The notes under the pieces were generated by a model. The model saw only the letters and a list, made by a program, of their open reading frames with translations, was not told where the DNA came from and did no database searches. The translations under genes and the position numbers were made by a program. DNA of 64,000 bases, from assembly GCA_942490895.1 (NCBI GenBank), contig CALNZC010000029.1, positions 327,019 through 391,018 on the forward strand. Direction: 5' to 3'. Below, piece by piece: positions 8,645-17,370 of the stretch; within the stretch, counting starts at the first letter, position 1, and each line of letters opens with the position of its first letter. The DNA comes from JAGNXB01 sp942490895. GTDB lineage: Bacteria > Bacteroidota > Bacteroidia > Chitinophagales > Saprospiraceae.

Positions 8645-9433
8645 ATGGGTCAAAAGACAAATCCAATAGGTAACCGCCTCGGTATTATTCGGGGATGGGA
8701 ATCCAACTGGTTCGCTACCAAGGACTACGGCATTAAGGTTGTCGAAGACGAAAAGATCAGGAGATACCTCCGTGCTCGTATTCAAAAGGGCGGAATATCT
8801 CAGATCGTTATTGAGCGCACGCTCAAGCGAATCAGTGTCACCATTCACACCTCTCGTCCCGGTATCATTATCGGTAAAGGAGGATCTGAAGTTGATCGGG
8901 TTCGTGAAGAGTTGAAAAAGCTGTCTGGCAAGGATGTGCAGATCAATATTGTGGAGATCCGTAAACCTGAAATGGATGCCTACATCGTAGGAGAATCCAT
9001 TGCAAAGCAGATCGAGGCAAGGATCAACTATCGCCGAGCGATCAAGATGTCCATTCAATCGACCATGAGGGCCGGTGCGGAAGGGATCAAGGTTCGGATC
9101 GGAGGCCGATTGAACGGTGCAGAAATTGCGCGTCGGGAAGAATATAAGGAGGGGCGTACGCCGCTGCATACTTTCCGTGCGGATATCGATTATGCATTGG
9201 TTGAGGCCCAGACCGTTTATGGCAAAATTGGAGTGAAGGTCTGGATCTGTAAAGGTGAAGTCCTTGGCAAGCGTGATTTGTCACCACATGTCGGTGTTGA
9301 AACCCGAGGTGGTGGTGGAAATGAGCGTGGAGGAGATCGTCGTGGAGGTGGAGATCGCCGCCGTGGTGGAGGAGATCGCCGAGGCGGTGGAGGAGGAGAT
9401 CGTCGTGGTGGCGGTGGAGATCGTCGTCGCTAG
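8645..9433 (+). CDS. rpsC: 30S ribosomal protein S3 with an Arg/Gly-rich C-terminal tail
   Basis: The S3 core runs from MGQKTNPIGNRLGIIRGWES to LSPHV, with the KH loop SRPGIIIGKGGSEVDRV and the C-terminal domain RMGAEGIKV-like segment (AGAEGIKVRIGGRLNGAEIA). From about residue 219 to 262 it adds a tail made almost only of G, D and R in GDRRGGG-type repeats, encoded at 9300-9433. The DNA is an imperfect GGWGGAGATCGYCG repeat. S3 lines the mRNA entry channel, so the tail would project at the mRNA entry side. Repeats of this kind expand and contract easily, so its length may vary among strains. Confidence 0.95.
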   Translation: MGQKTNPIGNRLGIIRGWESNWFATKDYGIKVVEDEKIRRYLRARIQKGGISQIVIERTLKRISVTIHTSRPGIIIGKGGSEVDRVREELKKLSGKDVQINIVEIRKPEMDAYIVGESIAKQIEARINYRRAIKMSIQSTMRAGAEGIKVRIGGRLNGAEIARREEYKEGRTPLHTFRADIDYALVEAQTVYGKIGVKVWICKGEVLGKRDLSPHVGVETRGGGGNERGGDRRGGGDRRRGGGDRRGGGGGDRRGGGGDRRR

Positions 9434-9453
9434 TATATCCGCTGAAAAACCTG

Positions 9454-9461
9454 TACCTTTG
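9454..9461 (+). promoter_or_regulatory. Possible internal -7 element (TACCTTTG) before rplP
   Basis: TACCTTTG fits TAnnTTTG and lies in the 87-nt gap between rpsC and rplP, 59 nt before the rplP start. No TTTG sits at the matching upstream distance, so this may be chance. Confidence 0.25.
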
Positions 9462-9520
9462 CCCTGCTTTTTTCGGAATCAGGGGGAATAATGTGTTAAA
9501 TACCGGGAAAACAAAGCTTT

Positions 9521-9940
9521 ATGTTACAGCCCAAACGTCAAAAATACCGCAAACAACAGAAGGGGCGGATCAAAGGAATCGCCTATAAGGGGAGTAGTAT
9601 CTCTTTCGGTTCTTTTGCGCTGAAATCTTTGGATGCGTCTTATATCACAAACCGTCAGCTTGAGGCTGCACGTATTGCGATGACCCGTTACATGAAACGG
9701 GAAGGAAAAGTCTGGATTCGGATCTTCCCTGATAAACCAATCACCTCTAAGCCATTGGAGGTACGTATGGGTAAAGGTAAGGGTGCTGTCAGCCATTTCG
9801 TTGCAGTGGTCAAGCCTGGCCGGATCATGTTTGAGATCGATGGTGTATCACCGGAGATCGCTGTTGAGGCGTTGCGCCTGGCTGCTCAAAAGCTGCCTGT
9901 GCAAACCAAGACGGTCACCCGTTACGATTACGAAGGATAA
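9521..9940 (+). CDS. rplP: 50S ribosomal protein L16
   Basis: 139 aa, starting MLQPKRQKYRKQQKGRIKG, with RIFPDKPITSKPLEVRMGKG in the middle. Part of the A-site region of the 50S subunit. Intact. Confidence 0.97.
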   Translation: MLQPKRQKYRKQQKGRIKGIAYKGSSISFGSFALKSLDASYITNRQLEAARIAMTRYMKREGKVWIRIFPDKPITSKPLEVRMGKGKGAVSHFVAVVKPGRIMFEIDGVSPEIAVEALRLAAQKLPVQTKTVTRYDYEG

Positions 9941-9960
9941 CCTGGAAAAGTAGCTTAGCT

Positions 9961-10224
9961 ATGCCTAGTAAGAAATCTATAGAAGTGAAGGAATTTTCCG
10001 ATGCAGATCTGCTCAACGAGTTGAACGAGACGCTATCGCAGTTCCAGAAGCTGAAGTTTGATCATGCGATCAAGGGTTTAGATAACCCAATGACGATCAG
10101 GGAGGTACGCCGGGATATCGCCCGTTTGCAGACAGAGGTACGCCGACGTGAAGTGGGTGCTTTGTCTGAAATTGAAGTGGCCATGCGGGATCGTATTCGG
10201 AATCGCAGGAATAACAAGAAGTAA
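9961..10224 (+). CDS. rpmC: 50S ribosomal protein L29
   Basis: 87 aa, two-helix protein near the tunnel exit: FSDADLLNELNETLSQFQKL, then NPMTIREVRRDIARLQT, the L29 signature. It has a basic tail RIRNRRNNKK and is slightly longer than the E. coli protein. Confidence 0.95.
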   Translation: MPSKKSIEVKEFSDADLLNELNETLSQFQKLKFDHAIKGLDNPMTIREVRRDIARLQTEVRRREVGALSEIEVAMRDRIRNRRNNKK

Positions 10225-10247
10225 CGCCTTGCTGTCAATCGAGACTT

Positions 10248-10508
10248 ATGACTGAAGAAAGAAAGCAGAGAAAACAGCGTGTGGGTGTCGTCACCAGTAA
10301 CAAGATGACGAAGTCCATCACGGTATCCGTAGAGCGACGCTTGCGTCACCCGATCTATGGTAAGTTCGTCAAGAAGACGACGAAGTTCATGGCTCACGAT
10401 GAGAATGCCGAATGTAATATCGGTGATCTTGTGAAGATCATGGAAACACGTCCTTTAAGCAAGCGGAAACGCTGGCGCTTGGTGGAAGTGTTGGAAAAGA
10501 CGAAATAA
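10248..10508 (+). CDS. rpsQ: 30S ribosomal protein S17
   Basis: 86 aa. RVGVVTSNKMTKSITVSVER and the signature GDLVKIMETRPLSKRKRWRL identify S17, an OB-fold primary 16S rRNA binder. Intact. Confidence 0.96.
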   Translation: MTEERKQRKQRVGVVTSNKMTKSITVSVERRLRHPIYGKFVKKTTKFMAHDENAECNIGDLVKIMETRPLSKRKRWRLVEVLEKTK

Positions 10509-10535
10509 TTATTGACCTGTTAATAAGAGGAAGCG

Positions 10536-10901
10536 ATGATACAGCAAGAATCCCGGTTGAGAGTGGCGGATAACAGTGGTGCCAAAGAGGTACTCTGTAT
10601 TCGTGTTCTCGGTGGCTCCCGTCGACGGTATGCCTCTATAGGCGACAAGATCGTAGTGACGGTAAAAGATGCTACTCCAGGTGGTCTGAAGAAAGGGACG
10701 GTTTCAAGAGCCGTCATCGTTCGGACCAAAAAAGAGATCCGTCGTCGGGATGGCTCGTACATCCGATTCGACGATAATGCAGTGGTCTTGTTGACACCCA
10801 ACGATGAACCAAGAGGAACCCGAATCTTCGGCCCTGTTGCTCGTGAATTGCGGGATCGTGATTACATGCGAATTGTATCACTTGCTCCTGAAGTCCTTTA
10901 A
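10536..10901 (+). CDS. rplN: 50S ribosomal protein L14
   Basis: 121 aa, starting MIQQESRLRVADNSGAKEVL, with DNAVVLLTPNDEPRGTRIFG. L14 contributes to intersubunit bridges. Intact, normal length. Confidence 0.97.
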   Translation: MIQQESRLRVADNSGAKEVLCIRVLGGSRRRYASIGDKIVVTVKDATPGGLKKGTVSRAVIVRTKKEIRRRDGSYIRFDDNAVVLLTPNDEPRGTRIFGPVARELRDRDYMRIVSLAPEVL

Positions 10902-10922
10902 TTACAGAGAAAGAACGCGGCC

Positions 10923-11279
10923 ATGGCTCAGCAAAAAAAATCAGTTAGTAAACAAAAGCGGTTCACACCGAAACTCCATGTTAAAAAGGGAGATCGTGTA
11001 CGTGTGATTGCCGGTTCCCAAAAGGGTAAGGAGGGTGAAATTCTCCGCATTTTCCCTGAAAAGAACCGGGCTATTGTTGACAACGTCAATCTAGTAAAGA
11101 AACATGTCAAGCCAACCCAGAACGATCAGGGAGGAATTCATGAGATTGCAGCACCGTTGCATCTCTCCAATCTGATGTTGCTGGATCCAAAGACCAACGA
11201 GCCAACCCGTATCGGGCGCAAAGTGGTGGAGGGTAAGCTTGTACGCTATTCGAAAAAAACCGGTGAAATCATTCAGTGA
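10923..11279 (+). CDS. rplX: 50S ribosomal protein L24
   Basis: 118 aa with the KOW motif VKKGDRVRVIAGSQKGKEGE and then VDNVNLVKKHVKP. The basic N-terminus is somewhat longer than in E. coli. Its TGA (11277-11279) overlaps the ATG of rplE by one base, suggesting translational coupling. Confidence 0.96.
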   Translation: MAQQKKSVSKQKRFTPKLHVKKGDRVRVIAGSQKGKEGEILRIFPEKNRAIVDNVNLVKKHVKPTQNDQGGIHEIAAPLHLSNLMLLDPKTNEPTRIGRKVVEGKLVRYSKKTGEIIQ

Positions 11280-11839
11280 TGAGCTACGAACCGAGTCTTA
11301 GAAAACACTATCAAGAGCACGTCATACCGACGTTGATGAAGCAGTTTAATTACGGCAACATCATGGAAGTACCCAAGTTGCTCAAGATTGCCGTCAACCA
11401 AGGTGTTGGCGGAGCCACCCAGGATAAGAAACTGGTTGATGGCGCATTGAAGGAAATGACGACTATCGCCGGTCAGAAAGCTGTACCTACCAAGGCAAAA
11501 AAGTCTGTATCCAACTTTAAGTTGCGTGAAGGGATGACCATTGGTGCTCGGGTGACGCTTCGCAATGAACGGATGTATGAATTTTTAGAGCGTTTGGTTG
11601 CTGTAGCGCTACCGCGTGTACGTGACTTCCGCGGGATTAATGACAAGTCTTTTGATGGCCGTGGTAACTATACCATGGGAATCACTGAGCAGATCATTTT
11701 TCCAGAGATCGATATCGATAAAGTAGATTCGATCAGTGGTATGGATGTCACTTTTGTGACTTCCGCTAAAACGGACGCTGAAGCATTGGCTTTGCTCAAG
11801 GAATTGGGTATGCCATTCAAGAACCAACAACGCAATTGA
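11279..11839 (+). CDS. rplE: 50S ribosomal protein L5
   Basis: 186 aa from the ATG that overlaps the rplX stop (a GTG one codon upstream is also possible). MSYEPSLRKHYQEHVIPTLM, then KIAVNQGVGGATQDKKLVDG. Binds 5S rRNA. Intact. Confidence 0.96.
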   Translation: MSYEPSLRKHYQEHVIPTLMKQFNYGNIMEVPKLLKIAVNQGVGGATQDKKLVDGALKEMTTIAGQKAVPTKAKKSVSNFKLREGMTIGARVTLRNERMYEFLERLVAVALPRVRDFRGINDKSFDGRGNYTMGITEQIIFPEIDIDKVDSISGMDVTFVTSAKTDAEALALLKELGMPFKNQQRN

Positions 11840-11849
11840 TCCAACGATT

Positions 11850-12119
11850 ATGGCAAAGAAATCCATCATAGCACGTGAGGCCAAAAGGGCCCGTATGGTG
11901 AGCAAGTATGCTGATTTACGAGCTAAACTGAAAGAAGAAGGCCGTTGGGATGAACTGGACAAATTGCCCAGGAACTCTTCAGCAAAGCGGATGCACAACA
12001 GATGTCAACTGACCGGTCGGCCGAAAGGCTACATGCGGAAGTTTGGACTCTGTCGGGTGATGTTCCGTCAAATGGCAAACGAAGGAAAAATCCCAGGCGT
12101 CACAAAGGCTAGCTGGTAA
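11850..12119 (+). CDS. rpsN: 30S ribosomal protein S14 (zinc-free form)
   Basis: 89 aa. The long form that lacks the CxxC...CxxC zinc ribbon; the C-terminal signature RCQLTGRPKGYMRKFGLCRV is present. Matches the zinc-free S4 and L36 nearby. Confidence 0.96.
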   Translation: MAKKSIIAREAKRARMVSKYADLRAKLKEEGRWDELDKLPRNSSAKRMHNRCQLTGRPKGYMRKFGLCRVMFRQMANEGKIPGVTKASW

Positions 12120-12150
12120 TTCAAAATTTAATTATTCGAATTCGCACATT

Positions 12151-12555
12151 ATGCTGATTCTTGACCCTATAGCAGATTTTTTGACCCGCATCCGTAACGC
12201 GCAGATGGCTGGCCATAGTACAGTTGAAATCCCCTCTTCTAAGTTGAAGCGGGAGATGACAAAGATTCTGTACGATCATGGCTTCATCTACAAGTACATG
12301 TTTGACTCGGAGTCAAGTAAGTTCGACACGATTAAAATCGCCTTGAAGTATGACCCGTCAACGCGTCAGCCTGTCATTCGCGAGTTGGGTCGAATCAGCC
12401 GCCCTGGTCTGCGGAAATATGTTAAATCGACCGAAATGCCACGGATCATCAATGGTCTGGGTATTGCGATCGTCTCCACCTCTCACGGTATCCTGACAGA
12501 CAAGCAGGCTCGTGAGCAGAATGTGGGTGGTGAATTGTTGTGCTATATCTATTAA
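12151..12555 (+). CDS. rpsH: 30S ribosomal protein S8
   Basis: 134 aa, starting MLILDPIADFLTRIRNAQMA and ending in GGELLCYIY; STSHGILTDKQAREQNVGG is the S8 signature region. In E. coli S8 represses the spc operon; not tested here. Confidence 0.97.
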   Translation: MLILDPIADFLTRIRNAQMAGHSTVEIPSSKLKREMTKILYDHGFIYKYMFDSESSKFDTIKIALKYDPSTRQPVIRELGRISRPGLRKYVKSTEMPRIINGLGIAIVSTSHGILTDKQAREQNVGGELLCYIY

Positions 12556-12578
12556 TCTGAAGGATAAATCACGAGACT

Positions 12579-13136
12579 ATGTCCCGGATAGGTAAAAATC
12601 CCATCGCCATTCCTAGCGGAGTGGAGATAACGTTGGAAAAAAATAACCTGGTCAAGGTGAAAGGCCCGAAAGGCGTGCTGTTTCAGCAGGTCGATAAGGA
12701 CCTGGAAGTTGCCATTGAAGATGGTGAGCTCCAGGTAAAGCGCCATACTGAGCAGAAGCGCCATAAGGCCATGCATGGTCTATACCGGTCTCTGATCGCT
12801 AATATGGTTCAGGGTGTTTCAGAAGGATATACTCGTTCGCTGGAGTTGGTGGGTGTCGGTTATCGTTGTACGAATACTGGTCAGCTACTAGAATTGGCAC
12901 TTGGCTTCTCTCACCCGATCTATTTCTATGTACCGGATGAAGTGAAGTTGAGTACCAAAATGGAAAAAGGAAGTAACCCGACTGTCATTCTGGAATCTAC
13001 AGATAAGCAGTTGATCGGTCAGATCGCTGCGAAGATCAGGGCCTTCCGTAAGCCAGAGCCTTACAAAGGCAAAGGTGTACGGTATACTGGAGAAGTCATT
13101 CGTAGGAAGGCTGGTAAGGCTGCTGCGAAGAAATAA
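12579..13136 (+). CDS. rplF: 50S ribosomal protein L6
   Basis: 185 aa. MSRIGKNPIAIPSGVEITLE at the N-terminus and the C-terminal signature PEPYKGKGVRYTGEVIRRKA. Lies near the factor-binding site. Intact. Confidence 0.97.
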   Translation: MSRIGKNPIAIPSGVEITLEKNNLVKVKGPKGVLFQQVDKDLEVAIEDGELQVKRHTEQKRHKAMHGLYRSLIANMVQGVSEGYTRSLELVGVGYRCTNTGQLLELALGFSHPIYFYVPDEVKLSTKMEKGSNPTVILESTDKQLIGQIAAKIRAFRKPEPYKGKGVRYTGEVIRRKAGKAAAKK

Positions 13137-13167
13137 TTAAGCTATTGATTTCAATCTATAGAGGATT

Positions 13168-13521
13168 ATGAAATTTCAAAAAGAGAACCGGAGAAAGCGG
13201 ATCCATATGCGGATTCGTAATAGGATTCGCGGCAATGCTGCTTGTCCCCGGATTTCCGTTTATCGGAGCAATACACAGATCTATTGTCAACTGATTGATG
13301 ACCTGAAAGGTCATACACTCGTTTCTGTATCATCCAAGGATGCAACCGTGGATAAGGGACAGAACAAGTCTGATCAATCACGTGCAGTGGGGAAATTGTT
13401 GGCAGCGAAAGCAAAAGAAGCTAACATTCAGAATGTCATTTTTGACAGGTCCGGATATTTGTATCACGGTCGCATCAAGGCTTTGGCTGAAGGTGCTCGT
13501 GAAGGCGGACTTCAATTTTAA
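13168..13521 (+). CDS. rplR: 50S ribosomal protein L18
   Basis: 117 aa, starting MKFQKENRRKRIHMRIRNRI, with VIFDRSGYLYHGRIKALAEG near the end. Binds 5S rRNA with L5. Intact. Confidence 0.96.
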   Translation: MKFQKENRRKRIHMRIRNRIRGNAACPRISVYRSNTQIYCQLIDDLKGHTLVSVSSKDATVDKGQNKSDQSRAVGKLLAAKAKEANIQNVIFDRSGYLYHGRIKALAEGAREGGLQF

Positions 13522-13540
13522 GCATTAAGGCACCAAGCAG

Positions 13541-14059
13541 ATGGCAAAAAAGCAAACGAACCGGGTTGGCCCGGCTGAAACAGAACTGAAGGAGAAGCTG
13601 GTTACGCTCAACCGGGTTGCAAAGGTGACAAAAGGTGGACGTACGTTCAGCTTCGCCGCCGTAGTCGTGGTTGGTGACGGGAATGGCACTGTCGGTTATG
13701 GCCTGGGCAAAGCACGTGATGTGCAGGAAGCGATTGCGAAAGCAGTCGATGATGCCAAGAAGGACTTGATCAAAGTACCTATTTTGAAAGGCACCATTCC
13801 TCACGTTCAGAAGGGCAAATACGGTGCTGGTCGTGTATTGATCAAGCCGGCATCTCATGGTACCGGTGTAATTGCAGGTGGTGCTATGCGTGCTGTCCTG
13901 GAAAGTGCCGGTTTTCACGATGTTTTGGCGAAGTCACATGGCTCCTCCAATCCACATAACGTGATCAAGGCAACCCTGGATGCATTGTCCAAATTGCGGA
14001 CACCATATATGGTGGCCAAAGAACGTGGCGTGAAATTAGATCGTCTGTTTAACGCTTGA
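13541..14059 (+). CDS. rpsE: 30S ribosomal protein S5
   Basis: 172 aa. VTKGGRTFSFAAVVVVGDGN is the S5 signature and SHGSSNPHNVIKATLDALSK follows. Decoding-fidelity protein at the mRNA entry site. Intact. Confidence 0.97.
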   Translation: MAKKQTNRVGPAETELKEKLVTLNRVAKVTKGGRTFSFAAVVVVGDGNGTVGYGLGKARDVQEAIAKAVDDAKKDLIKVPILKGTIPHVQKGKYGAGRVLIKPASHGTGVIAGGAMRAVLESAGFHDVLAKSHGSSNPHNVIKATLDALSKLRTPYMVAKERGVKLDRLFNA

Positions 14060-14089
14060 GCATAGTTTTTGCAGATAAAGGATTGACCT

Positions 14090-14269
14090 ATGAAAAAGAT
14101 ACGTGTGACCCAAATTCGAAGTTCCATAGATCGCTCTAAGCGTCAGAAGGATACGTTGATTGCGTTGGGCCTTCGAAAGATCAATGGAAAGGCTGAACAT
14201 GTCGCTACACCTCAGGTGTTGGGCATGGTCGCCAAGGTGAGTCACCTGATCCAGGTGGAAGAAATCTAG
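14090..14269 (+). CDS. rpmD: 50S ribosomal protein L30
   Basis: Short frame of 59 codons between rpsE and rplO: starts MKKIRVTQIRSSIDRSKRQK, continues TLIALGLRKINGKAEHV and ends VAKVSHLIQVEEI with TAG at 14267-14269. Length and position are those of L30 in the spc cluster. Confidence 0.95.
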   Translation: MKKIRVTQIRSSIDRSKRQKDTLIALGLRKINGKAEHVATPQVLGMVAKVSHLIQVEEI

Positions 14270-14298
14270 ATCGGAATCATATTTAATTGCGAGCAGGA

Positions 14299-14745
14299 AT
14301 GAAACTTCATACATTAAAACCCGCAAAGGGTGCAGTACAAAGCCGTAAGCGGATCGCTCGCGGTCAAGGTTCCGGTAGAGGTGGCACATCTACAAAGGGT
14401 CACAAGGGAGACAAGTCACGTGCAGGTCACAAAGACAAGCGCGGATTCGAAGGCGGTCAAATGCCTTTGCAGCGTGTATTCCCCAAGCGTGGATTCAAAA
14501 ACATCAACCGAGTTGAATACGTGCCCATCAATCTGACACGCCTTCAGGCAATTGTTGAGAAACATGGCCTGGAAGCGATTTCTCCAGAGATTCTGGCAGA
14601 TCACAATATCATCAAGCGTTCAGACCGGGTTAAGATCCTCGCATTTGGTACCATAACCAGCAAGTTGACTGTAAAGGTGCATGCTACGTCTGAAAAGGCG
14701 AAAGCTGCGATTGAAGGTGCTGGTGGCAGCGTTGAACTCGTATAA
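14299..14745 (+). CDS. rplO: 50S ribosomal protein L15
   Basis: 148 aa from the ATG at 14299 (MKLHTLKPAKGAVQSRKR); an in-frame TTG lies four codons upstream. RGQGSGRGGTSTKGHKGDKS and the GGQMPLQRVFPKRGF segment are typical. Followed after 9 nt by secY. Confidence 0.96.
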   Translation: MKLHTLKPAKGAVQSRKRIARGQGSGRGGTSTKGHKGDKSRAGHKDKRGFEGGQMPLQRVFPKRGFKNINRVEYVPINLTRLQAIVEKHGLEAISPEILADHNIIKRSDRVKILAFGTITSKLTVKVHATSEKAKAAIEGAGGSVELV

Positions 14746-14754
14746 TCCCAAACG

Positions 14755-16131
14755 ATGAAAGGACTGATCACAACCATTAAAAATATCTGGAAGATTAAAG
14801 AGCTGCGCGATCGCATTCTGTATACGCTTGCGCTCTTGTTTGTCTTCCGGTTAGGTTCACATATCCTCTTGCCTGGTGTAATCCCCGGGGCGCTGAAAGC
14901 CGCCATTGGGGGATCAGGTAATGCCAATGATCTGATCGGTCTGATCAATATCTTCACGGGCGGAGCATTTAATAATTCAGCTATTCTGGCCCTGGGTGTG
15001 ATGCCTTATATCACGGCATCGATTATCATCCAGTTGTTGGGATTTGCTGTACCTTATTTTCAGCGTTTGCAGCAGAAAGAAGGTGAGTCCGGCCGTAGGA
15101 AGTTGAGCCAGCTGACTCGTTTGTTGACCGTAGCGATTACGCTCGTTCAAGGAGGAGCCTATCTGACTTATCTGGCCAGTGTCAACGCGGTAGACCCCGC
15201 ATTGAGCCGCCAGGTGTTCTTTATCGCCAATATCATCGTCCTTTCGGCCGGTACCATCTTCTCGATGTGGCTGGGTGAACGGATCACAGATAAGGGTATA
15301 GGAAATGGTATTTCCCTGTTGATCATGATCGGGATCATTGCCTCACTTCCTTCTGCATTGATCTTTGAATTCCAAAACCGTTTCGGTGCTGGAGGGCTTC
15401 TGGTCTTTGCTATGGAATTGGCTGGGTTGTTCGCTATCGTGCTGGCAACAGTCGCTATCGTACAGGCTGTTCGTCGGATTCCCGTACAGTTCGCCAAACG
15501 GATGGTTGGGCGAGATGCTGGAAATATTCCACAGGCAGGTGCTCGTGATTATATCCCTTTGAAGGTGAATGCTGCAGGTGTAATGCCGATCATTTTTGCT
15601 CAGGCCATTATGTTCTTGCCAGCAACCATCGTCCAATTCCTCGCTGGGAATGACTCGGATGTAGCGGCAAGTGGTTTGCTTCGTTCCTTGAATGATTTTA
15701 CCAGTTTACCTTATAATATTCTCTACTTCCTGCTGATCGTCGGATTCACCTATGTCTATACGGCATTGTTGGTCAACCCACAGCAGTATGCAGAATACCT
15801 GAAGCGGCAGAATGCTTTTATCCCCGGGATCAAACCAGGGAGCAGTACTGCTGAATTCATTGATTCCGTCACCACTCGGATTACCCTGCCAGGATCTATT
15901 TTCCTAGGATTTATTTCCATCTTCCCTGCGATTGCTGTCGGCTTTGGGATCAACCAGGGATTTGCATTGTTTTTTGGTGGAACTTCCCTCCTGATTTTGG
16001 TGGGTGTTGTCCTGGATACATTGCAGCAGATCGAAAGCTATCTGTTGATGCGGAAATATGACGGCCTGGTGAAAACAGGTAAATTGAAAGGCCGTAGTGG
16101 TGGCATGCAGCCAATTGGCTCGCAGTTTTAA
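14755..16131 (+). CDS. secY: Protein translocase subunit SecY
   Basis: Core channel of the Sec translocon in the inner membrane, 458 aa, with about ten hydrophobic segments. Seen: KELRDRILYTLALLFVFRLG at the N-terminus, GVMPYITASIIIQLL in TM2, IPVQFAKRMVGR, NAAGVMPIIFAQAIM, and the long cytoplasmic loop before FIPGIKPGSSTAEFID. It is located between rplO and map, the conserved spc-operon arrangement. Confidence 0.97.
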   Translation: MKGLITTIKNIWKIKELRDRILYTLALLFVFRLGSHILLPGVIPGALKAAIGGSGNANDLIGLINIFTGGAFNNSAILALGVMPYITASIIIQLLGFAVPYFQRLQQKEGESGRRKLSQLTRLLTVAITLVQGGAYLTYLASVNAVDPALSRQVFFIANIIVLSAGTIFSMWLGERITDKGIGNGISLLIMIGIIASLPSALIFEFQNRFGAGGLLVFAMELAGLFAIVLATVAIVQAVRRIPVQFAKRMVGRDAGNIPQAGARDYIPLKVNAAGVMPIIFAQAIMFLPATIVQFLAGNDSDVAASGLLRSLNDFTSLPYNILYFLLIVGFTYVYTALLVNPQQYAEYLKRQNAFIPGIKPGSSTAEFIDSVTTRITLPGSIFLGFISIFPAIAVGFGINQGFALFFGGTSLLILVGVVLDTLQQIESYLLMRKYDGLVKTGKLKGRSGGMQPIGSQF

Positions 16132-16148
16132 GTCGGATTTGATCTCGA

Positions 16149-16970
16149 ATGATCTATTATAAGACGACTGAAGAAATAGAATTGATCCGGCAAAGTTGTT
16201 TGCTGGTGTCGAAGACCCACGCACATGTGGCGTCTATACTCAAACCTGGAATGACGGGTTTGCAAATTGACAAGGAAGCGGAGACTCTGATCCGCGATCA
16301 TGGAGCTATCCCTGCGTTTAAGGGTTATCCCGGTGCTGCTGGACCATTTCCTGGTTCGCTTTGTGTTTCGGTCAATGAAACGATCGTTCACGGCATACCG
16401 AGTGACAAACCGTTTGAGCCTGGCGATGTGCTATCTATTGATTGTGGTGTTTTGTGGCATGGATTCTACGGAGATGCAGCGTATACCTTCAAATTGGGAA
16501 CGGTTGCACCAGAAGTAGATGGATTGTTAACCGTCACCAGGGAATGCCTCTACCGGGGTATTGCTGAAGCGAAGGTTGGGAATCGGATCGGTGACATAGG
16601 GTTTGCGATTCAGGAGCTGGCTGAACGACAACATGGTTATGGAGTCGTTCGGGAGCTAGTAGGTCATGGTGTGGGGAAACAGTTGCACGAAGCCCCCGAA
16701 GTTCCCAATTATGGGAAAAGAGGGCGTGGACCGTTGATCAAAGAAGGTTTGGTGATCGCCATCGAACCAATGATCAACCTTGGGGTCAGGCAGGTGCGGC
16801 AACTGAAAGATGGTTGGACGGTCATTACACGTGACCGAAAGGTTTCAGCTCATTATGAACACACCATAGCGGTGGGTTTGAATGGTCCGGATATCCTTTC
16901 TGACCACACGATAATTGAAGTGGCAATTTCAAACAATCCGGAACTTTCGGAAGTCTCGGTAAAAAGTTAG
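16149..16970 (+). CDS. map: Methionine aminopeptidase type I
   Basis: Removes the initiator Met from nascent proteins. 273 aa, pita-bread fold. Metal ligands visible: D98 (SIDCGV), D109 (GDAAYTF), H173 (VGHGVG), E206 (IEPM) and E237 (YEHT); H81 in HGIP is the catalytic His. No N-terminal SH3-binding extension, so a bacterial class Ia enzyme. Coupled to secY and infA. Confidence 0.97.
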   Translation: MIYYKTTEEIELIRQSCLLVSKTHAHVASILKPGMTGLQIDKEAETLIRDHGAIPAFKGYPGAAGPFPGSLCVSVNETIVHGIPSDKPFEPGDVLSIDCGVLWHGFYGDAAYTFKLGTVAPEVDGLLTVTRECLYRGIAEAKVGNRIGDIGFAIQELAERQHGYGVVRELVGHGVGKQLHEAPEVPNYGKRGRGPLIKEGLVIAIEPMINLGVRQVRQLKDGWTVITRDRKVSAHYEHTIAVGLNGPDILSDHTIIEVAISNNPELSEVSVKS

Positions 16971-16994
16971 ATATTTGCACTCCCAAATTGAGGT

Positions 16995-17213
16995 ATGGCC
17001 AAAAAAGATTTGATAAAACTGGACGGGACTATTGAGGAATCTTTATCCAACGCAATGTTCCGCGTCCGACTTGAGAATAACCATTTGATCCTTGCGACGA
17101 TATCGGGGAAGATGCGAATGCATTACATCCGAATTCTTCCAGGGGATAAAGTGTCGGTAGAGATGTCGCCTTACGATTTAACTCGTGGGCGGATTGTTTA
17201 TCGTTACAAATAA
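16995..17213 (+). CDS. infA: Translation initiation factor IF-1
   Basis: 72 aa OB-fold protein: MAKKDLIKLDGTIEESLSNA, then RMHYIRILPGDKVSVEMSPY and the ending TRGRIVYRYK. Blocks the A site during initiation. Intact. Confidence 0.97.
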   Translation: MAKKDLIKLDGTIEESLSNAMFRVRLENNHLILATISGKMRMHYIRILPGDKVSVEMSPYDLTRGRIVYRYK

Positions 17214-17230
17214 CCGTAAAACGGCTAGTG

Positions 17231-17347
17231 ATGAAAGTAAGGGCATCTATCAAAAAGCGTTCTACTGACTGCAAGATTGTACGTCGGCATGGAAAGCTTT
17301 ATGTGATCAACAAGAAGAATCCAAGGTTCAAACAACGACAGGGTTGA
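17231..17347 (+). CDS. rpmJ: 50S ribosomal protein L36 (zinc-free form)
   Basis: 38 codons: starts MKVRASIKKRSTDCKIVRRH and ends NKKNPRFKQRQG. Three of the four zinc ligands of the classic form (Cys11, Cys27 and His33) are absent; only C14 remains. Located between infA and rpsM as usual. Confidence 0.95.
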   Translation: MKVRASIKKRSTDCKIVRRHGKLYVINKKNPRFKQRQG

Positions 17348-17370
17348 TCCCCGTCTTTTAACGTCTATAT

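Noticed and set aside
9255..9491. Val/Glu-rich frame overlapping the end of rpsC
   Set aside because: It is the out-of-phase reading of the Arg/Gly repeat DNA of S3 and has no independent support.
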